Shown: one piece after another, positions 43,968 through 57,200 of the stretch
Layout of the letters: each line of letters starts with the position of its first letter
Numbering within the stretch: position 1 is the first letter of the stretch
NCBI GenBank assembly: GCA_033032175.1
Contig: CM065307.1
Span: 6,820,001 to 6,884,000, forward strand
DNA from: Saturnia japonica
Taxonomy: Eukaryota; Arthropoda; Insecta; Lepidoptera; Saturniidae
DNA: 64,000 bases
Reading direction: 5' to 3'
Notes under the pieces: generated by a model
The model's database searches: none
Told to the model about the DNA's origin: nothing
The model's input: the letters and a program-made list of their open reading frames with translations, nothing else
Translations under genes and position numbers: made by a program

Positions 43968-44925
43968 TTAAGTTTTTGGTGGGATCTTGAAGTGACATGT
44001 TGTGATTTTTATTTTTAGCTAGCCGACACGCACAACTTCGTCGGCGTCACACAAGAGAGAGAGAGAGAGGGTTAGAAAGAGTGGGCCATAGGTACCCCTC
44101 TGGTTATTGGTCTATGTAGGTACCTATAATACAATTGTAAAGGAGCTGAAACTTTCTTTAAGTTGCTGTGGAATTATTTTAAAACTGTGATTTCTCCTAA
44201 GATATTTATTGAAATTAATTGATGTCAAGGACAATTTTATTCAAAATTAAATACTTGTGATGAATATTGTATTTATTTCAATAAGGATTAATACCATGTT
44301 TATAGAAACATCTTCGCAAATAATTCATTATTTTAGAACAAATTTTATTACCATAAAAAAGGTTATATTGAGTCATCCATAAAAGATAGCCAAATAGTAT
44401 CACAGATTTTTTTTAAACTTTATAAGAGAAACAATTCCGTCTCACATTGTTGTTGTGTAACTTTAACAACTTACGTAGCTCATGCAAAGGAAGCTCTCGA
44501 AAGCAATAAATTTTTCCCGTTTTTGCAACATTTTTCATTGATGCTCCGCTCCTATTGGTCGTAGTGTGATGTTATATAGCCTATAGTTTCCTTCGAGCCA
44601 TAGGATATCCAACAAAAAATATTTTTTTCCATTTGAAAAAGTAGTTCCTGAGATTAGCGTGCTTCCAAACAAACAGACAAAGAAACTCTTCAGCTTTATT
44701 ATATTATAATAGATTCATTATCTTAGGTTTTAGACCCTATATCATGTAATACTGATAGCGTTTTGTGTGATATAGCTTGGTTATTGTGCTTAAGTGAAGT
44801 GGATTATAGTTATAAACTAGAAGCATACATTTTGATGTGCCACAAAAACTACCTAGAAAATTCTAACAAGAGAGGCTACATCTTGTTGGGATACTAAATT
44901 CTTTCTAAGACAGGACACTATATTT
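43968..44925 (+). mobile_element. MITE family M1, copy c, split by insertion
   Basis: The left part, to 44018, reads GGTGGGATCTTGAAGTGACA… and ends ATTTTTAG. The right part resumes at 44714 with TTCATTATCTTAGG and continues through the family order to ACATCTTGTTGGGATAC. Confidence 0.75.
44019..44713 (-). mobile_element. Helitron-like insertion with exact ends
   Basis: 695 bp inserted in M1 copy c. On the minus strand it begins TCTATTATAATATAATAAAG (5' TC) and ends in a hairpin GCCGAC…GTCGGC that runs into CTAG. The ends are fixed by comparison with uninterrupted M1 copies (TTTAGTTCATTAAC in copy d). No target duplication, as expected for Helitrons. Confidence 0.7.
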
Positions 44926-45058
44926 ACTTGATAATGACAGTAATTGGGTTTCAATAAAGATGACTAGTTCGCAAGTTAGTAAGAAAGAAGGGTGATTGAA
45001 TACCTACTGTCACAAAAAAAAAATAGATCTATCACGAAAATTTCGACAGTGAAATAAA

Positions 45059-45066
45059 TATCGATA
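45059..45066. promoter_or_regulatory. DRE core-promoter motif upstream of INTS4
   Basis: TATCGATA, the DNA replication-related element bound by DREF in insect housekeeping promoters, followed at 45071-45077 by a second ATCGATA. About 130 bp before the INTS4 start codon, a plausible distance for the core promoter. Confidence 0.6.
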
Positions 45067-45192
45067 AAAAATCGATAAAAAAAAATTGAATTATTATGTT
45101 GAGTTTTGTCTATGCTTGTTTATAAATTGCATTACAGAACACAATAAATGTAATAATCTAACATATTACTCTAAGATATCGGTCTGTATGAA

Positions 45193-45246
45193 ATGGCTGC
45201 GCTGATAAAGAAACGAGCACTAGCTGAATTTGGGAATTGTTTTCAA
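45193..45246 (+). CDS. INTS4: INTS4 exon 1
   Basis: ATG in a good context (GAAATGG). Reads [18 protein letters not shown] and splices in phase 0 at a weak GTTCGT donor. The N-terminus closely follows vertebrate INTS4. Confidence 0.85.
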
Positions 45247-48200
45247 GTTCGTAGCATTTTATAACCTCATGTATTTAATTCCTGAAAAGTATTCATCATA
45301 CTCCTACTTCCAGGAAGCACCACCGGCGAAGAAATTACATTTGGCTAAGAAGCCCTTAATAGGGAGCTCAGCTGCTGCATTTGTTGGCTTATTGGAGAAA
45401 TGTAAATCGAGCGACGAAGCTTTACAATTTTTACTTCGCATATCCGACTGTCTACAGTTTCAAGAGTCGGATTTGGAAGAAGCAATCAAGAAGTTGTCGA
45501 AACACTTTCAATCTGAGGAGGAGTCAGTTGTGAGGGTGAAGATACTATGGTTATTCTGTGATATTGGTTTGGAGTGTCCGTATGCGAATTTGAACAATCT
45601 AATTGATGAGACAATTCATTTAATCAAAAATGAAACATCACACAAGGCATGTAAAAATTAATTTACTTTTATATAAAAAGAGTAATGTAGACACAATATA
45701 ATAGGTATTGTAGTTTTTTCCAATCTATGTATATATAGTGTAAACTCTTTATAACGAAACTCAAGGGACTGAGCATTTTTTGTCGTTATAGAGAGTTATC
45801 GTTATATGGCGTGAAGTTTCAATATGTGGGTTTTAACGCAAACCAACCAAGTTGGGCTTACTTCAACGTTATAGGGAGTTTATCGTTATAAAGGATAACG
45901 TTATAAAGAGTTTACACTGTATACTATTTCAAAGCGATTGAATAGCTTGGTCAAATAATTTAATTTCTTTATATGTGAGACATGAGTGTGAGCCTGTTAC
46001 TAAACAATTAAGATTGAACAAAACTTGTAGCCATTCATCTAAAATTCAATAATTATAAACAAACAAACATTATTCAAACAAGTAGTGTCAGAAACACCAT
46101 CAGAATTATGTAGACCAAAATTTTAAATAGTATAAATATACCCCTCATAAATAATTTTATTGATACAATTTTTATACATTTTCTGGGTATCTATAAAATG
46201 GGATTATACATTAGTGTATGCACACACTTTTTTCTATATTATAATTTGTGTAATTGGGGAGACACTTTTATCTGAGACACTCCTAACACATAAACATAGT
46301 TCAGGAGACAGGGTTCAACCATAATGGATGATAACTAACAGATTGTGAAAAATAAATTGATATTATTTTCAGAATAAGAGATATAACAATAAATACATAT
46401 ACAATTTATATTGAGTTTGTTTATATTTTTATTAAAATGGATTACAACAGACTTTATTTTGCAAGAATTGTTTTTTTTATTGTTATAGGCTGTGGCCACA
46501 AACTCACCTGATCTTAAGTAACAATCTGGCTCAAGATGGTGGCACTCTAACCCTAGTGGAAGACTGGCTCTCAAGTACAGCTGCTGGAACACACCTATTG
46601 GTGCTGGGCAACTTCAGCTTGAGGGTGGTAGCTAGCCAGGTGGGCAATATAAAAAGGCCTACCATCATTCTATGGTTTCATCGCAATGTTTCCTTCACCG
46701 AAAGCTCAGGCAGGGATTCAAACTCATGTTGACCGACACACTATCAACTGAGTCATCATTGCTTATTTTCTACTTGCAATACTATTATGTTGTAAAACAC
46801 AGAAATTAACTTTCAGTGAAGGGTATGACAGAGGGCGCTGATCCAATAAAAATAGAAAACATTATTATTTATTTCAGTTATCTGTCTCAGTCTGAGGCTT
46901 CGATTTGTTTCTTACTTTGCCTTTTATTGACTTGATAGGTTATTATTGTACACCTTCAAAAGTGAAAAAAATAAACAATATTTTTTTTTAGGTTATACTT
47001 CTATAAGGCTCGGGTAGACGGCGCCGCGGACGCTATATCACTGTACCTTTTCGTAATACATTGCTAGCCACGTAAATTATGCATGTAGGAAAAATGAACA
47101 TGTTGAGTTTAACTAAAAAAAAAGTTAGTGTTTGCATATAATAAGTACATATATCTAATAATTTGTCCAATGTTTTGATATTCATCTGAAGATAATCCGA
47201 AAACTTTCACTCTTCTTTTTGTAGAATTTTATAATGTGTATATGTAATCCACCATGTTGTTCTCTTTGCATCAAAATAGGATGAACCCGTAAGTTTCTAT
47301 TTGTCTTTTTTCTTTTATTTAGCCATTTCTTTACATAGAGTATGCAAACACTACCACCTTTTTTATTTAAATTCATCATATTTATTATGCCTACAATATA
47401 TGTAGCAATGTATTACAAAAATGTACATTGATATGGCAAATCAAGGGGCGGCAGCGCGGCGTCGGTGCAGCTGTGGCGCCGTCTACGCAAGCCCATAGGT
47501 GCTTAATAAAAAAAATTTGTATTGATGAATAATTACAATGTGCTGAAATATTGTAACAAATGTTACTATGAATTTGTTGATAAACATATAGTTTTAAAAT
47601 GATGATAAGTCACGCTCAATGTTGTGTACCTTGTAGTTACTTGTTGTGTGTAACTATTGAAATAAGTATAATTTCTAATGTGCATACACACATCCAATTT
47701 CTTTTTACATTTACAGGTCATAGCTCAAGGCATAGGAACTCTTACAAAGCTTGGCAATAAACTCAGTGATGACAAAATACTTATGATGAGGTTGGTTGCT
47801 GTAGCTAAAGACTACCTGAAAGACACAAGTCACCAAGTTAAATGTAGATGTTTGCAGCTAATTAGTGAACTGTATCCAATACAGCCAGAGTCTGATCGCA
47901 ATGCAGATATGATTACTGAAGCCGAAGTGATTATAAAATTACTTGGAGACTATTCAAATGCAGAGGTAACATATTCATTTAAACAAACTTATATTTATTT
48001 TAAGCAATTTTGTTGCTTATGTGTCTCAAATAGTATTATAGTATGATGCTATTACTTTGAAAGGGAAGCAGTTTTTGAATCATAGCAATAATTACTAATC
48101 TTTGTGAAAGTTATCAAATAACCATGGTATTGATTAACATGTACTAAAAAAAATTAATGTAAATTAGTCACCATAGTCAATATTGCTGACATAAAATTTC

Positions 48201-51200
48201 ATGTATATTTTAATAATTTACTGCAAATAGAAATTGGCAACATCAATACATGTATTGTGTAAAAAAAGGCTGCTCAATTAATTTTAGTAGTGTGCCATAT
48301 ATTTGAATCCATGTTATATGGTGGGTCGCCTAATAAATAGTACTTATTTACAGTCGTGATAGATTCTGATATATTATAGATAGATTGATATTTAAAATGA
48401 ATAAAGATATTTCAATCATAGCTGGTAGGCAAATTTGCATATAAAATTTGCAAAAATGCTTTGTTGAGCCCCTTAGCCCTAACTAGCCAGAGCTCCTTCG
48501 AAAAGGTGAGGTTCAAAGAGAGGTTCCTCTCTACTAGGTGTAGCCCTACTGGTGGAATATCTCCATCCTACAGAAGATTGCAGCCAAATAACCTAGTGTT
48601 GTGTTCTTGCAGTAAGTAGAGTTTCGAGAGCTCTTTGGGATAGGGTTAATGAAGGTCGGCAACACCCTAGTGATACCTTACAAGCGTCCATAGGCTACTG
48701 TAGCTTCTTATTATCAGGCAGGCCGTGTGCTTGTTTGCCACATTTGTTATATTTAAAAAAACTTATAGCCCATGAGCCTTGGTTTACAACATTATTCTTA
48801 TTGATAAATTTTTCTTGTAGGACGCAAGAGTGAGGTGTGAGGCTTTCCAAGCTCTACTCACACTACATGAGAGGGGTCAAACATTGAATGCTAATTTGTA
48901 TGATCATGTTTGTGTTGCACTCTCTGATGATTATGAAATTGTAAGAGAAGTTGCACTAAAACTTATCTGGGTGCTCGGCAACAAATACCCAGAGAAGTTA
49001 GTATCATTCTTTTATAGAATAATATTTAAGTGAACTTTTTTAGATTAAACATCTTTTGGCGTATTTAGTAGAGGGTAAAATTGAGCGGGAAGTCCAACTT
49101 TAACTTATTTTACATGACCGACAAGGTGGATCTACAACTTGGTGAAGTGAAGGTTACGAGTACCTGGTTGTCACAAGCAGAGTAGGATCGATCATTGGGA
49201 AAGGCCTATGTTAGGCAGTGGACGTCTTTTGACTGTGATGATGATATATGCTACATCAAAAGTTGCTACACTTTAATAGACCTATTTATAATTCCGTAAT
49301 ACATATAAATCTATTGGTGTGCGCGGCGCACGCCAGTAAAGCTCCCAGTCGGCACGATTTTTTTCTAATACATTCGACTATAATTGTCATAGTTCAGCCC
49401 ATCCATTGATGAAAACCATATGAAAATCTGTTTGGTAGTTTTTGAGTTTATTGCGTTCAGACAGAGATGTGGCAGGGGACTTTGTTTTATAACATAGTAT
49501 GATATTACTTTGGCGTATGTAATTTAATTTTAAATATTCATTATGTATTATTATTGTTGATAGTACAGTAACGCTGCAAGATGACGAGACAACGATGCGG
49601 CTGGTCGACGATGCCTTTGTCCGTATTTGCTCTGCGGTAAATGATCTGTGTATGCAGGTGCGAGCACTTGCTTGCACGTTGCTCGGCACTACACGTGCTG
49701 TCTCTGATAGATTCCTTCTACAAACGCTCGACAAACAGCTTATGAGCAATATGAAGGTAAATTTAAAAAGGTGTCACAAAAATATTATTTATAACCAGAA
49801 GTAAATTAAATGTTTTTTTTTAAATAATGGTATTAACTGTATAAACATTATTACATTGAGACCATTCCAATGAGCCCGAATACGATATCTCTACTGTAGG
49901 TTGGTGATACTGCAAATCAAGCTCAATGTTGCCATGTCCTTCTAATATAATTAAAAACAAAACTTGTACTCGATGAGACCTGAGAAAGATGCTCACATCC
50001 ATTTATCAACTAGCAAAGAGCTGAGAATCTCCAAATCGTTGAACAGATTTTCTTGAATCATGTCTAAGAAACCTATGAAGTCACCTTTCAAACAAAATAG
50101 AAACTAGAGCAAAATCGTCCATACGATAACACATACAGATACACAGTCATATAGATACACAGATGCACATGGTAAAGTTATAATATTCCCCTTTTAGTGT
50201 GAGGGTTTAAAATATATATATATATAATAGATTCCTGCATAAAAGTAACCATTTTGGTGAACAGAAAAAGCGTAGTGCACACGAGCGTGGCGCGGAATTA
50301 GTACGCAGCGGTGCGTGGGCAAGCGGAAGACGATGGGCAGACGACGCACCAGGCCTGCTGCTGCAGAAACACGCGGTGCAGCTTCTGCCTGGCGGAGCTG
50401 CCGGAGCTTTCGTGCACGGTCTTGAAGATGAACTTATGGGTGTGTAGATGATATCCATATAAGGCTGCATTCAAACTGAGGCGAATACAGCGAGGTGCGA
50501 TACACGGGACGCGCATACCTATTGCTCGCGTCGATTGTTCCCACGTGTTCAAATTGACGCGACTAGTCGTTTGTATTGCGTAATAATTGTGCGGGACGCT
50601 AAGCGAATTTCTAGACCTTCTAGTAATTAGTGTAATCGCACGTAATGCCGTTCAACATGGTATTATTTGTATAAAAAGTAAATGATAACAAGCATTTTTA
50701 CAATCTAAGTCACGAAGATAGAAGTAATCCAAAACGGATAGGTTATGCAAAGAATAATGATACGTGGTAAGTCGCGTAAGTTTGAGAGTCTACAAACGCT
50801 GCCACGGACATGCCGCTATCAGCGGTGGTTTAGTGGTTTAGCGGCGCGGCGAGCGGTATGAACAAATGTACTACGTTGTATGAAGGATGCCGCGAGTCGG
50901 CACGCTTGGCGGCAATATATGAAATATTTGCCGAACGAATCGCTCCAGCGGCCAGCGGAGCTAGGTGCGGCGTAAACAAATGTACGGGTGAAAAAAGACA
51001 TGTCACTACATAGAGTGGCACGGCAGATTGTGAAAAAAAAATTTTTGGACGATGTAATAGCTGAATAAAATGAACACAGAAGTATTTATTACAGAAATTT
51101 TAAATAGACCACATACTATATGGCTGTAGAAACATAGTAATAAAAGTTTTTGGGAAGAAATGAAACAATCAAGTGATGTTGAAGAATAATATAAAATGTT

Positions 51201-54200
51201 TGCTCGATTGCTGCCGTGAAACGCCGCTGAGCGTACGTTAGGACCGCAAAACGTTAACCCATTTTCCGTGGCTACTCCGTACGCAAGCGAGCGAATTGTG
51301 CAAAATTGCGTCTCGCGTTCCGCACTGTATTCGCGTCAGTTTGAATGAAGTTTTAATAATAATGAAATGATGTTCGTCGATAAGCGCATTACTTGAGAAC
51401 AGCTGGATTATGTTTTGCTCTAATTCTCGCTTTTTGTATAATTCTTTTTTAGAATTGTAGTAATCAATCGATTACGAAAATCGAACAATAAAATACTTAA
51501 ATAGGAATACAATACGTAGTAATACTAATAAAGTAATATTCATTCTAATTCAGTCCACGGACACTCACGGGTCTCAACAGTGATTGCAGGAATCAACATG
51601 TCCATGTGATTTTCAGTAAAATCATCTGCTCCGGTGGTGAGAGGGCTACTGTGCTACTTTGTAGCGTTCGCATATAACCACGATAAATATTATTGTATAC
51701 AGGATTTAGCCATATTTTAGTGGGGGAAACATGTTGTTCTTAATTTAAACAAGTTTCCCTCAATTTTAGTTTGATCAATTGGGTGAGATTTGGCTCAACC
51801 CCCTCCCGAAATGCCTCACGTAATTAATGCAGTTAGAGTTCCTCCCACTGATCCATTTCGATGTTTACACCAGTATATATTTGATGGTTTTTAATTCTTG
51901 TGTTATGAAATTTTAACAATGTTAGAGATTGGAATCCCAGGTCGAGAAAAGTGTTATTGAGTTTTTCCTATGAAATTCTCAGTAGCAGCTCGGAGTTTGG
52001 TTTCGTGCCCGATTAATGGCAATAGGCTCGCCCCCTATTACATGGGACCTAAAAACATACTCGGAGAACTGTGTGTGTAGATTAGTACACCTCTGCTTAA
52101 CACTTCGGGGAATACAGGCGTGATGGTATGTTATGTTATGTAAAAAAGAACCTATGAAATGGGTTGTACGAAATTACATCTTGAAAATAATTTTGTGGAA
52201 TTAATACAAAAAATAGAAACTCCTTCGAGCCGGATTTGAACCAGCGACCTATGGATATCCATCACAGTTACATCTACAGTCCACCGCTCTACCAACTGAG
52301 CTATCGAAGGTATAATGGTCTTGTTAAAAATAAAAGTCTAATTTGACTTTAAGCATTAAAAATGTAAAAGTAAAATTAGTTTTCTGATTAAAACATGTTA
52401 TGTATTTAAACATTTATATTCTGTAATAGGTACAAATTTTACGGTTTTATTAGTAGTGTTAGAGTAGTTATGATAGTAATTTAAATGAGAAAAAAAATGT
52501 GATTTGCTTGCAATTGTTACAAATGTTTGTTTTTAATTAATTAACAGTTTTTGTTTTAATATTCATTATAAAACTGAACATTGTAAACGGAGCTTGAGCT
52601 AAAATTGTGTGTTTACTCATAATTGCATATTGTGTAATGTTAGGATATTATCAATGATATTACATTTGAAATCTGCTGATATCGAAGGTTATGATTGACA
52701 GCAAACATACCTCTGAAATTATTGATCTGTAGGGGTTTTTTATTGATATTCTGATTCAGTAGACCATATGTTTGCATAGGTACTCCTAGTTTTATTGCCA
52801 CTCAAAAGAGAGTTTGTACCATTTAGTTCATACATTTGGGTCTATGAAAAAATTCATTAGTTATAATTTAGGCGAAAATATCCTGTCATTTTTATAATGA
52901 ACCTTTTCCGTATATCATAACGCCATATCGTCTGTTTATTGGGTTAGGTAGAAAAAAAATGTAGCACTATATTATATTTCGTTTAAATTCTTCGTAGTTT
53001 ATGTTTGAAAGGTATAAAAGCAAAATTGTTACTGTACAGTTTTGTAATAAATTGTCATTGTTACTATAACTCAATCACGCAAAATAGGCGCATATAAACT
53101 TTGAATTGCAGAAACTTAACCCGTGTAAACTCATTTAAAAGCAAGGTTTCTTCTCTCGATTTTTTTTCTTTTTTCCGTTATACCGTGATTTGAGTATGAC
53201 TATTAATGTGATAATAGTATTAATAAGAATTAATTAATATGATTTTTTTTTTTATAAAACTTTTTGTATTTGGTTTATTATATAGAGGTACGTACCGCTG
53301 CCGTGGATGCGGTATGCCAGCTGTCGATGGAGAATACCGTGTTTGCGACAACATCTTTGGATTTTCTTGTGGACATGTTCAACGATGAGATCGAGGAGGT
53401 CCGGCTGCGAGCCATCGATAGTCTGACGCGTATATCGCACCATATCGTTCTGCGTGAAGACCAGTTGGAGACAATCCTCGGTGCTTTAGAGGTAAGTAAT
53501 TATATCATACAGCTATAGTGTTCAAGGAATGTGTAGACGTTAAAATTTAAAAACTCACTTGCTCATTATATCAGTATTCACATCTTTATATTTGCTTGAT
53601 CTTCATTGTCCATGTAAGTTGTGCACTTATGTCATATGATATTAGATTTAAATAGCTATTTAGAGTTTATTATTGTTATTTTTTTTATATCTTGCCTGTT
53701 TTTGTGCCATATGAAATAACCTGTATTTGTGCAATATGAAATAAAATAAATAAATATGTATGTAGGATGTACGACAGAATGATCTTTGCCTACTTAATAA
53801 ATTAAAAGTAAAATGATGTGAAAAAGAACGTTATGAACCCAAGAGTGAGAGAGATGATGTCTAGCAAAGGAGTAGGAAGAATGAAGAGGGGTTGTGTGAT
53901 GTCGATTTAGGCTTACTTCTGCCTAATTTAGATATAACACATGTACTTTTAATAGTGAAAAACAAGTAAACCATCATAAGAATGTAAAAAAATAATCCCA
54001 AACAGTCTCAAATATACATTTTTTCCATATGTATAATTCTAATTCACCTTGATATTACTTTAATACAATATTTTGTTAAAGTAAATAATAGGGTAAATAT
54101 TTAAAAATGCATATTGAAATCATGCTTGGCAAAACATAAAGGGGCGTTCATGTTTTACGTAAGCATGCTTTTTTCAATCTATTCTTACTTTTGCTCACAA

Positions 54201-57200
54201 AGGGAGCAGAGGATACATTATAAATATTACATAAGTTAAAAAAAAGTTATAAAATAGAGAAAATGTTTTGAAAACAGTACAGAATTAAAATTAATAATAC
54301 CTTTTTTTCTGGTTTATTTATTAACTGATTTTATGAAAATACTTTAGTACTTATTAAAAATAATATTTAGTCTTTTAAACTTATGTGTGGGTGGGGGAGT
54401 TCACATTTTATTGTTTCTGTTTTTTTAAGTGAGGTCCTAAAGTTTTGTCGAAAGTCTTACCCTGGCTCCAAATGTTGGCCCGAACGTTGGAGGTTCGCCC
54501 ATATTTAAGCGCGTAATACGTCCACACATTCTTACCAAGTTGACGGCAACGTGTAAAGTCGGGGTTTCAGATCGGCATGACAGCGGTAACTGGCGATGGA
54601 TTGCCGATCAGGCCGATCTCTCGGTATTGTCCGTTGTTTCTGGTTTCCACAGTGCCGTCACTTTGTCTGGCTAGTATAAAATCAGTCGGTAAGAAACTTT
54701 GATATAACTATTCATGTGTAATATTTTTTAGGATTATTCAATGGATGTGAGGGAAGGTCTACATAGAATGCTCGGTTCCTGTACTGTCGCTTCTAAGACA
54801 TGCCTAGAAATGTGTATTGATAAAATTCTTGAAAACCTCAAGAGGTATCCACAGGTTTGTGTAATATATTTTATTATGGTAGAAATTAAGATTAGTGGAC
54901 AAATTTGAAGACTACGAATTTATTTCCATTGGGATTAAAGGAATATTTGTAATTAGTCTTGTCTATTTAAAATTGTTAATGTCATAGACTGAGGCTGGTC
55001 AATTAATTGTAATGTAGTTGATGGGCCATTTAGCAAAATAACACTTATTTACAGCCAATTTAGGTTATAGATAAGTAGATTGGTACATATTTAAAATGAA
55101 TAAAGTTTTCAGTTTAAGATAGTTTAAACATAATTGGTGGGCAAATTTAAATACATTGGCGGATTACTTTATGACCCGAGGGCCTAGGTTTGGACAGCTC
55201 TATCATATACCACTTGTCTAGATTAGACTCCCAATATATTACTAGAAGTTTCTGTCGATGCATCTGACTCAGATCATCAATCAGATGTAAGAAAAATCAC
55301 TAGCAAACACAGCTGTACCTCACTTTCTCATAGTCTATTATATTATAAATTATTGCTTACTTTAGCTACTTCATTTTTTTTTACTTTGAAAGATGTATTA
55401 GAAATCAATGAAGAAATAGGCGTCTAAAAGAATTAGTAGTCGATGACTGTTGTATGCTGAGATAAATTGACATAATTATTTTAGTCCAATAAATCAAGAA
55501 ATAGGCGTCTAATTGGATATGTAATATATAGCTGTTGTTATATCATTTTTGGTGAGGAGGTACATGCTGGAGTTCTGGCAGGATCTTGAGGCCATTTTGT
55601 GGTTTTTATTTTAGTTCATTAACTTAGGTTCTTTGACCCTATATTATGTAATATTGTTGGCATTCTGCGTTATATAGTAGTGCTATTGTGCATACGTGAA
55701 GAGGATTATACAATTAAACTGGAAACATGCATTTTGAGATGTCACAAAAACTCCCTAAATAGTTCTAACAAGGGAGCCTCATCTTGTTAGACCGTACTTT
55801 GAAGATTAGAAAATACTATGAAGGCTTAAAAACAATTACATTGGCAATTGCTTTTTGTGGCGCCACAACAACAACATGAAAATGTATATGCTTTAGATAA
55901 AGGACTGAAAAGTATGAAATAATGTTTCTTTTTTCTTTAGGATAAGCGATCGACTTTTCGTTGTGTTCAACGTCTAGGCAGTTCTCACGCATCTCTAGTG
56001 TTGCCGTTGACAACGAGGTTGTTAGCTGTTCATCCGTTCTTTGACATGCCGGAGCCAGATGTGGAAGATCCGGCCTGTATCCTTTATTCAAACCGCTATT
56101 TAATGGCTCGAGTTTAAATTAATCGAATATATAATATAAAATAATTTAAATAGTACTAATTAAATCAAAGAAATAATTTAAATTAAAACACAAAATTTGT
56201 ACTATATTTTTGTGAATAGATAATAATGACAATTGAGATTATAGGATTATTAGATACGTAAGTAGGTAACCCAAGAAACACAGTCAGAGGGCAGCCTAGT
56301 GTGTGTTTACCTACCGAGCGGCTGCTGGTAATTATTTCAAGAATACTGCCGAGACAAAATACTGTTTATTTTAGTGTACTGTGAAGTTTAGTGACATAAT
56401 GACATGCTACCTCGTCCCCGCCAACGTCTGTCTCACATAGGACGGTCGCACACGAACTTGTACGACTATAACATCAGTCATTTCGAAAAAAAATTGTTCG
56501 ATATTACAACTACTATAAAATACTTTATTATCCTTGACGTGACATCAGACATGTGCGTACTGATTTTGGTGCTGAACGCGGCGCAGCACTGCACTACAAT
56601 GTTGCCACTTTTTGAGGAGCACACCGTAAAACATTACACTTACTTGCGAGACACAATGCCTCACTTCGTACCACATCTACCCATAGGTGATTTTTTAAAA
56701 CATTTTTAGTTTTAGCGTTTAACCTCAAGCTTAACCTGACGTTAATTGACAATGTGGTCTAAAATCTAACGCGAAAAAGCATTGATATCAGATGTTTTGT
56801 CTTATTTTCTCCCCAGATCTTACCCAGAATTCTCTAAAAATTTGGTTTTTTGAAAATAAAATCCCCTAACATGGTAGTTTCCAGAACGTATGCAAAATAA
56901 ATCTTGAATCCCTCAGTTTGCTTGTGGGTCCCAGTAAATCCACTGTAAATTTTGTTCCCCTACATTTCCTACTAGGTCCATAAAAATCTCCTGATTTTAG
57001 GGGGGAAAAAATTGCCCGTGATTTGACAACAGTGACTCCATTAGGCTTTCAAGTGCAGCTGCCGAAACCTGTAGTAATAATGATTTTCAACTTTGGGGTG
57101 GTAGCAAAGCGCTAAGTCGATGGACATTTAGAAGAATTTCTACCATCTTGCTATGGTTTCATATTTATGTTTACCTTCACCGAAAGCTCAGGCTTATTGG

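Larger units (their letters stand above)
43755..45058. other. Region upstream of INTS4
   Basis: Contains MITE M1 copy c, interrupted by a Helitron, another Helitron-like CTAG terminus at 43874-43877 (ACCGTGGAGCACAGCTAG), and a short GA repeat near 44055. No gene. Confidence 0.6.
45647..47716 (+). other. INTS4 intron 2
   Basis: About 2.07 kb. Contains a pogo-like MITE at 45736-45919 and a minus-strand SINE at about 46495-46775. The rest is AT-rich, with two GC-rich patches near 47010-47045 and 47440-47500 that were not assigned. Confidence 0.8.
50440..53285 (+). other. INTS4 intron 6
   Basis: About 2.85 kb. Holds a TIR element at 50468-51347, a truncated SINE at about 51931-52137 and the antisense tRNA-Tyr gene at 52221-52310. 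The remainder is AT-rich. Confidence 0.8.

Noticed and set aside
45230..45313. INTS4 starting at the ATG near 45230 within the open frame 45230-45661
   Set aside because: That frame runs through intron 1; the ATG at 45193 gives MAALIKKR, matching the family N-terminus, with an in-phase splice.
50207..50552. Cysteine-rich minus-strand frames opposite INTS4 exon 6
   Set aside because: Shadows of a GC-rich coding exon; the plus-strand frame matches INTS4 and splices in phase.
56404..56548. Upstream part of the 56404-56709 frame as coding
   Set aside because: It belongs to a dispersed repeat and the U12 intron; only 56549-56686 matches INTS4.
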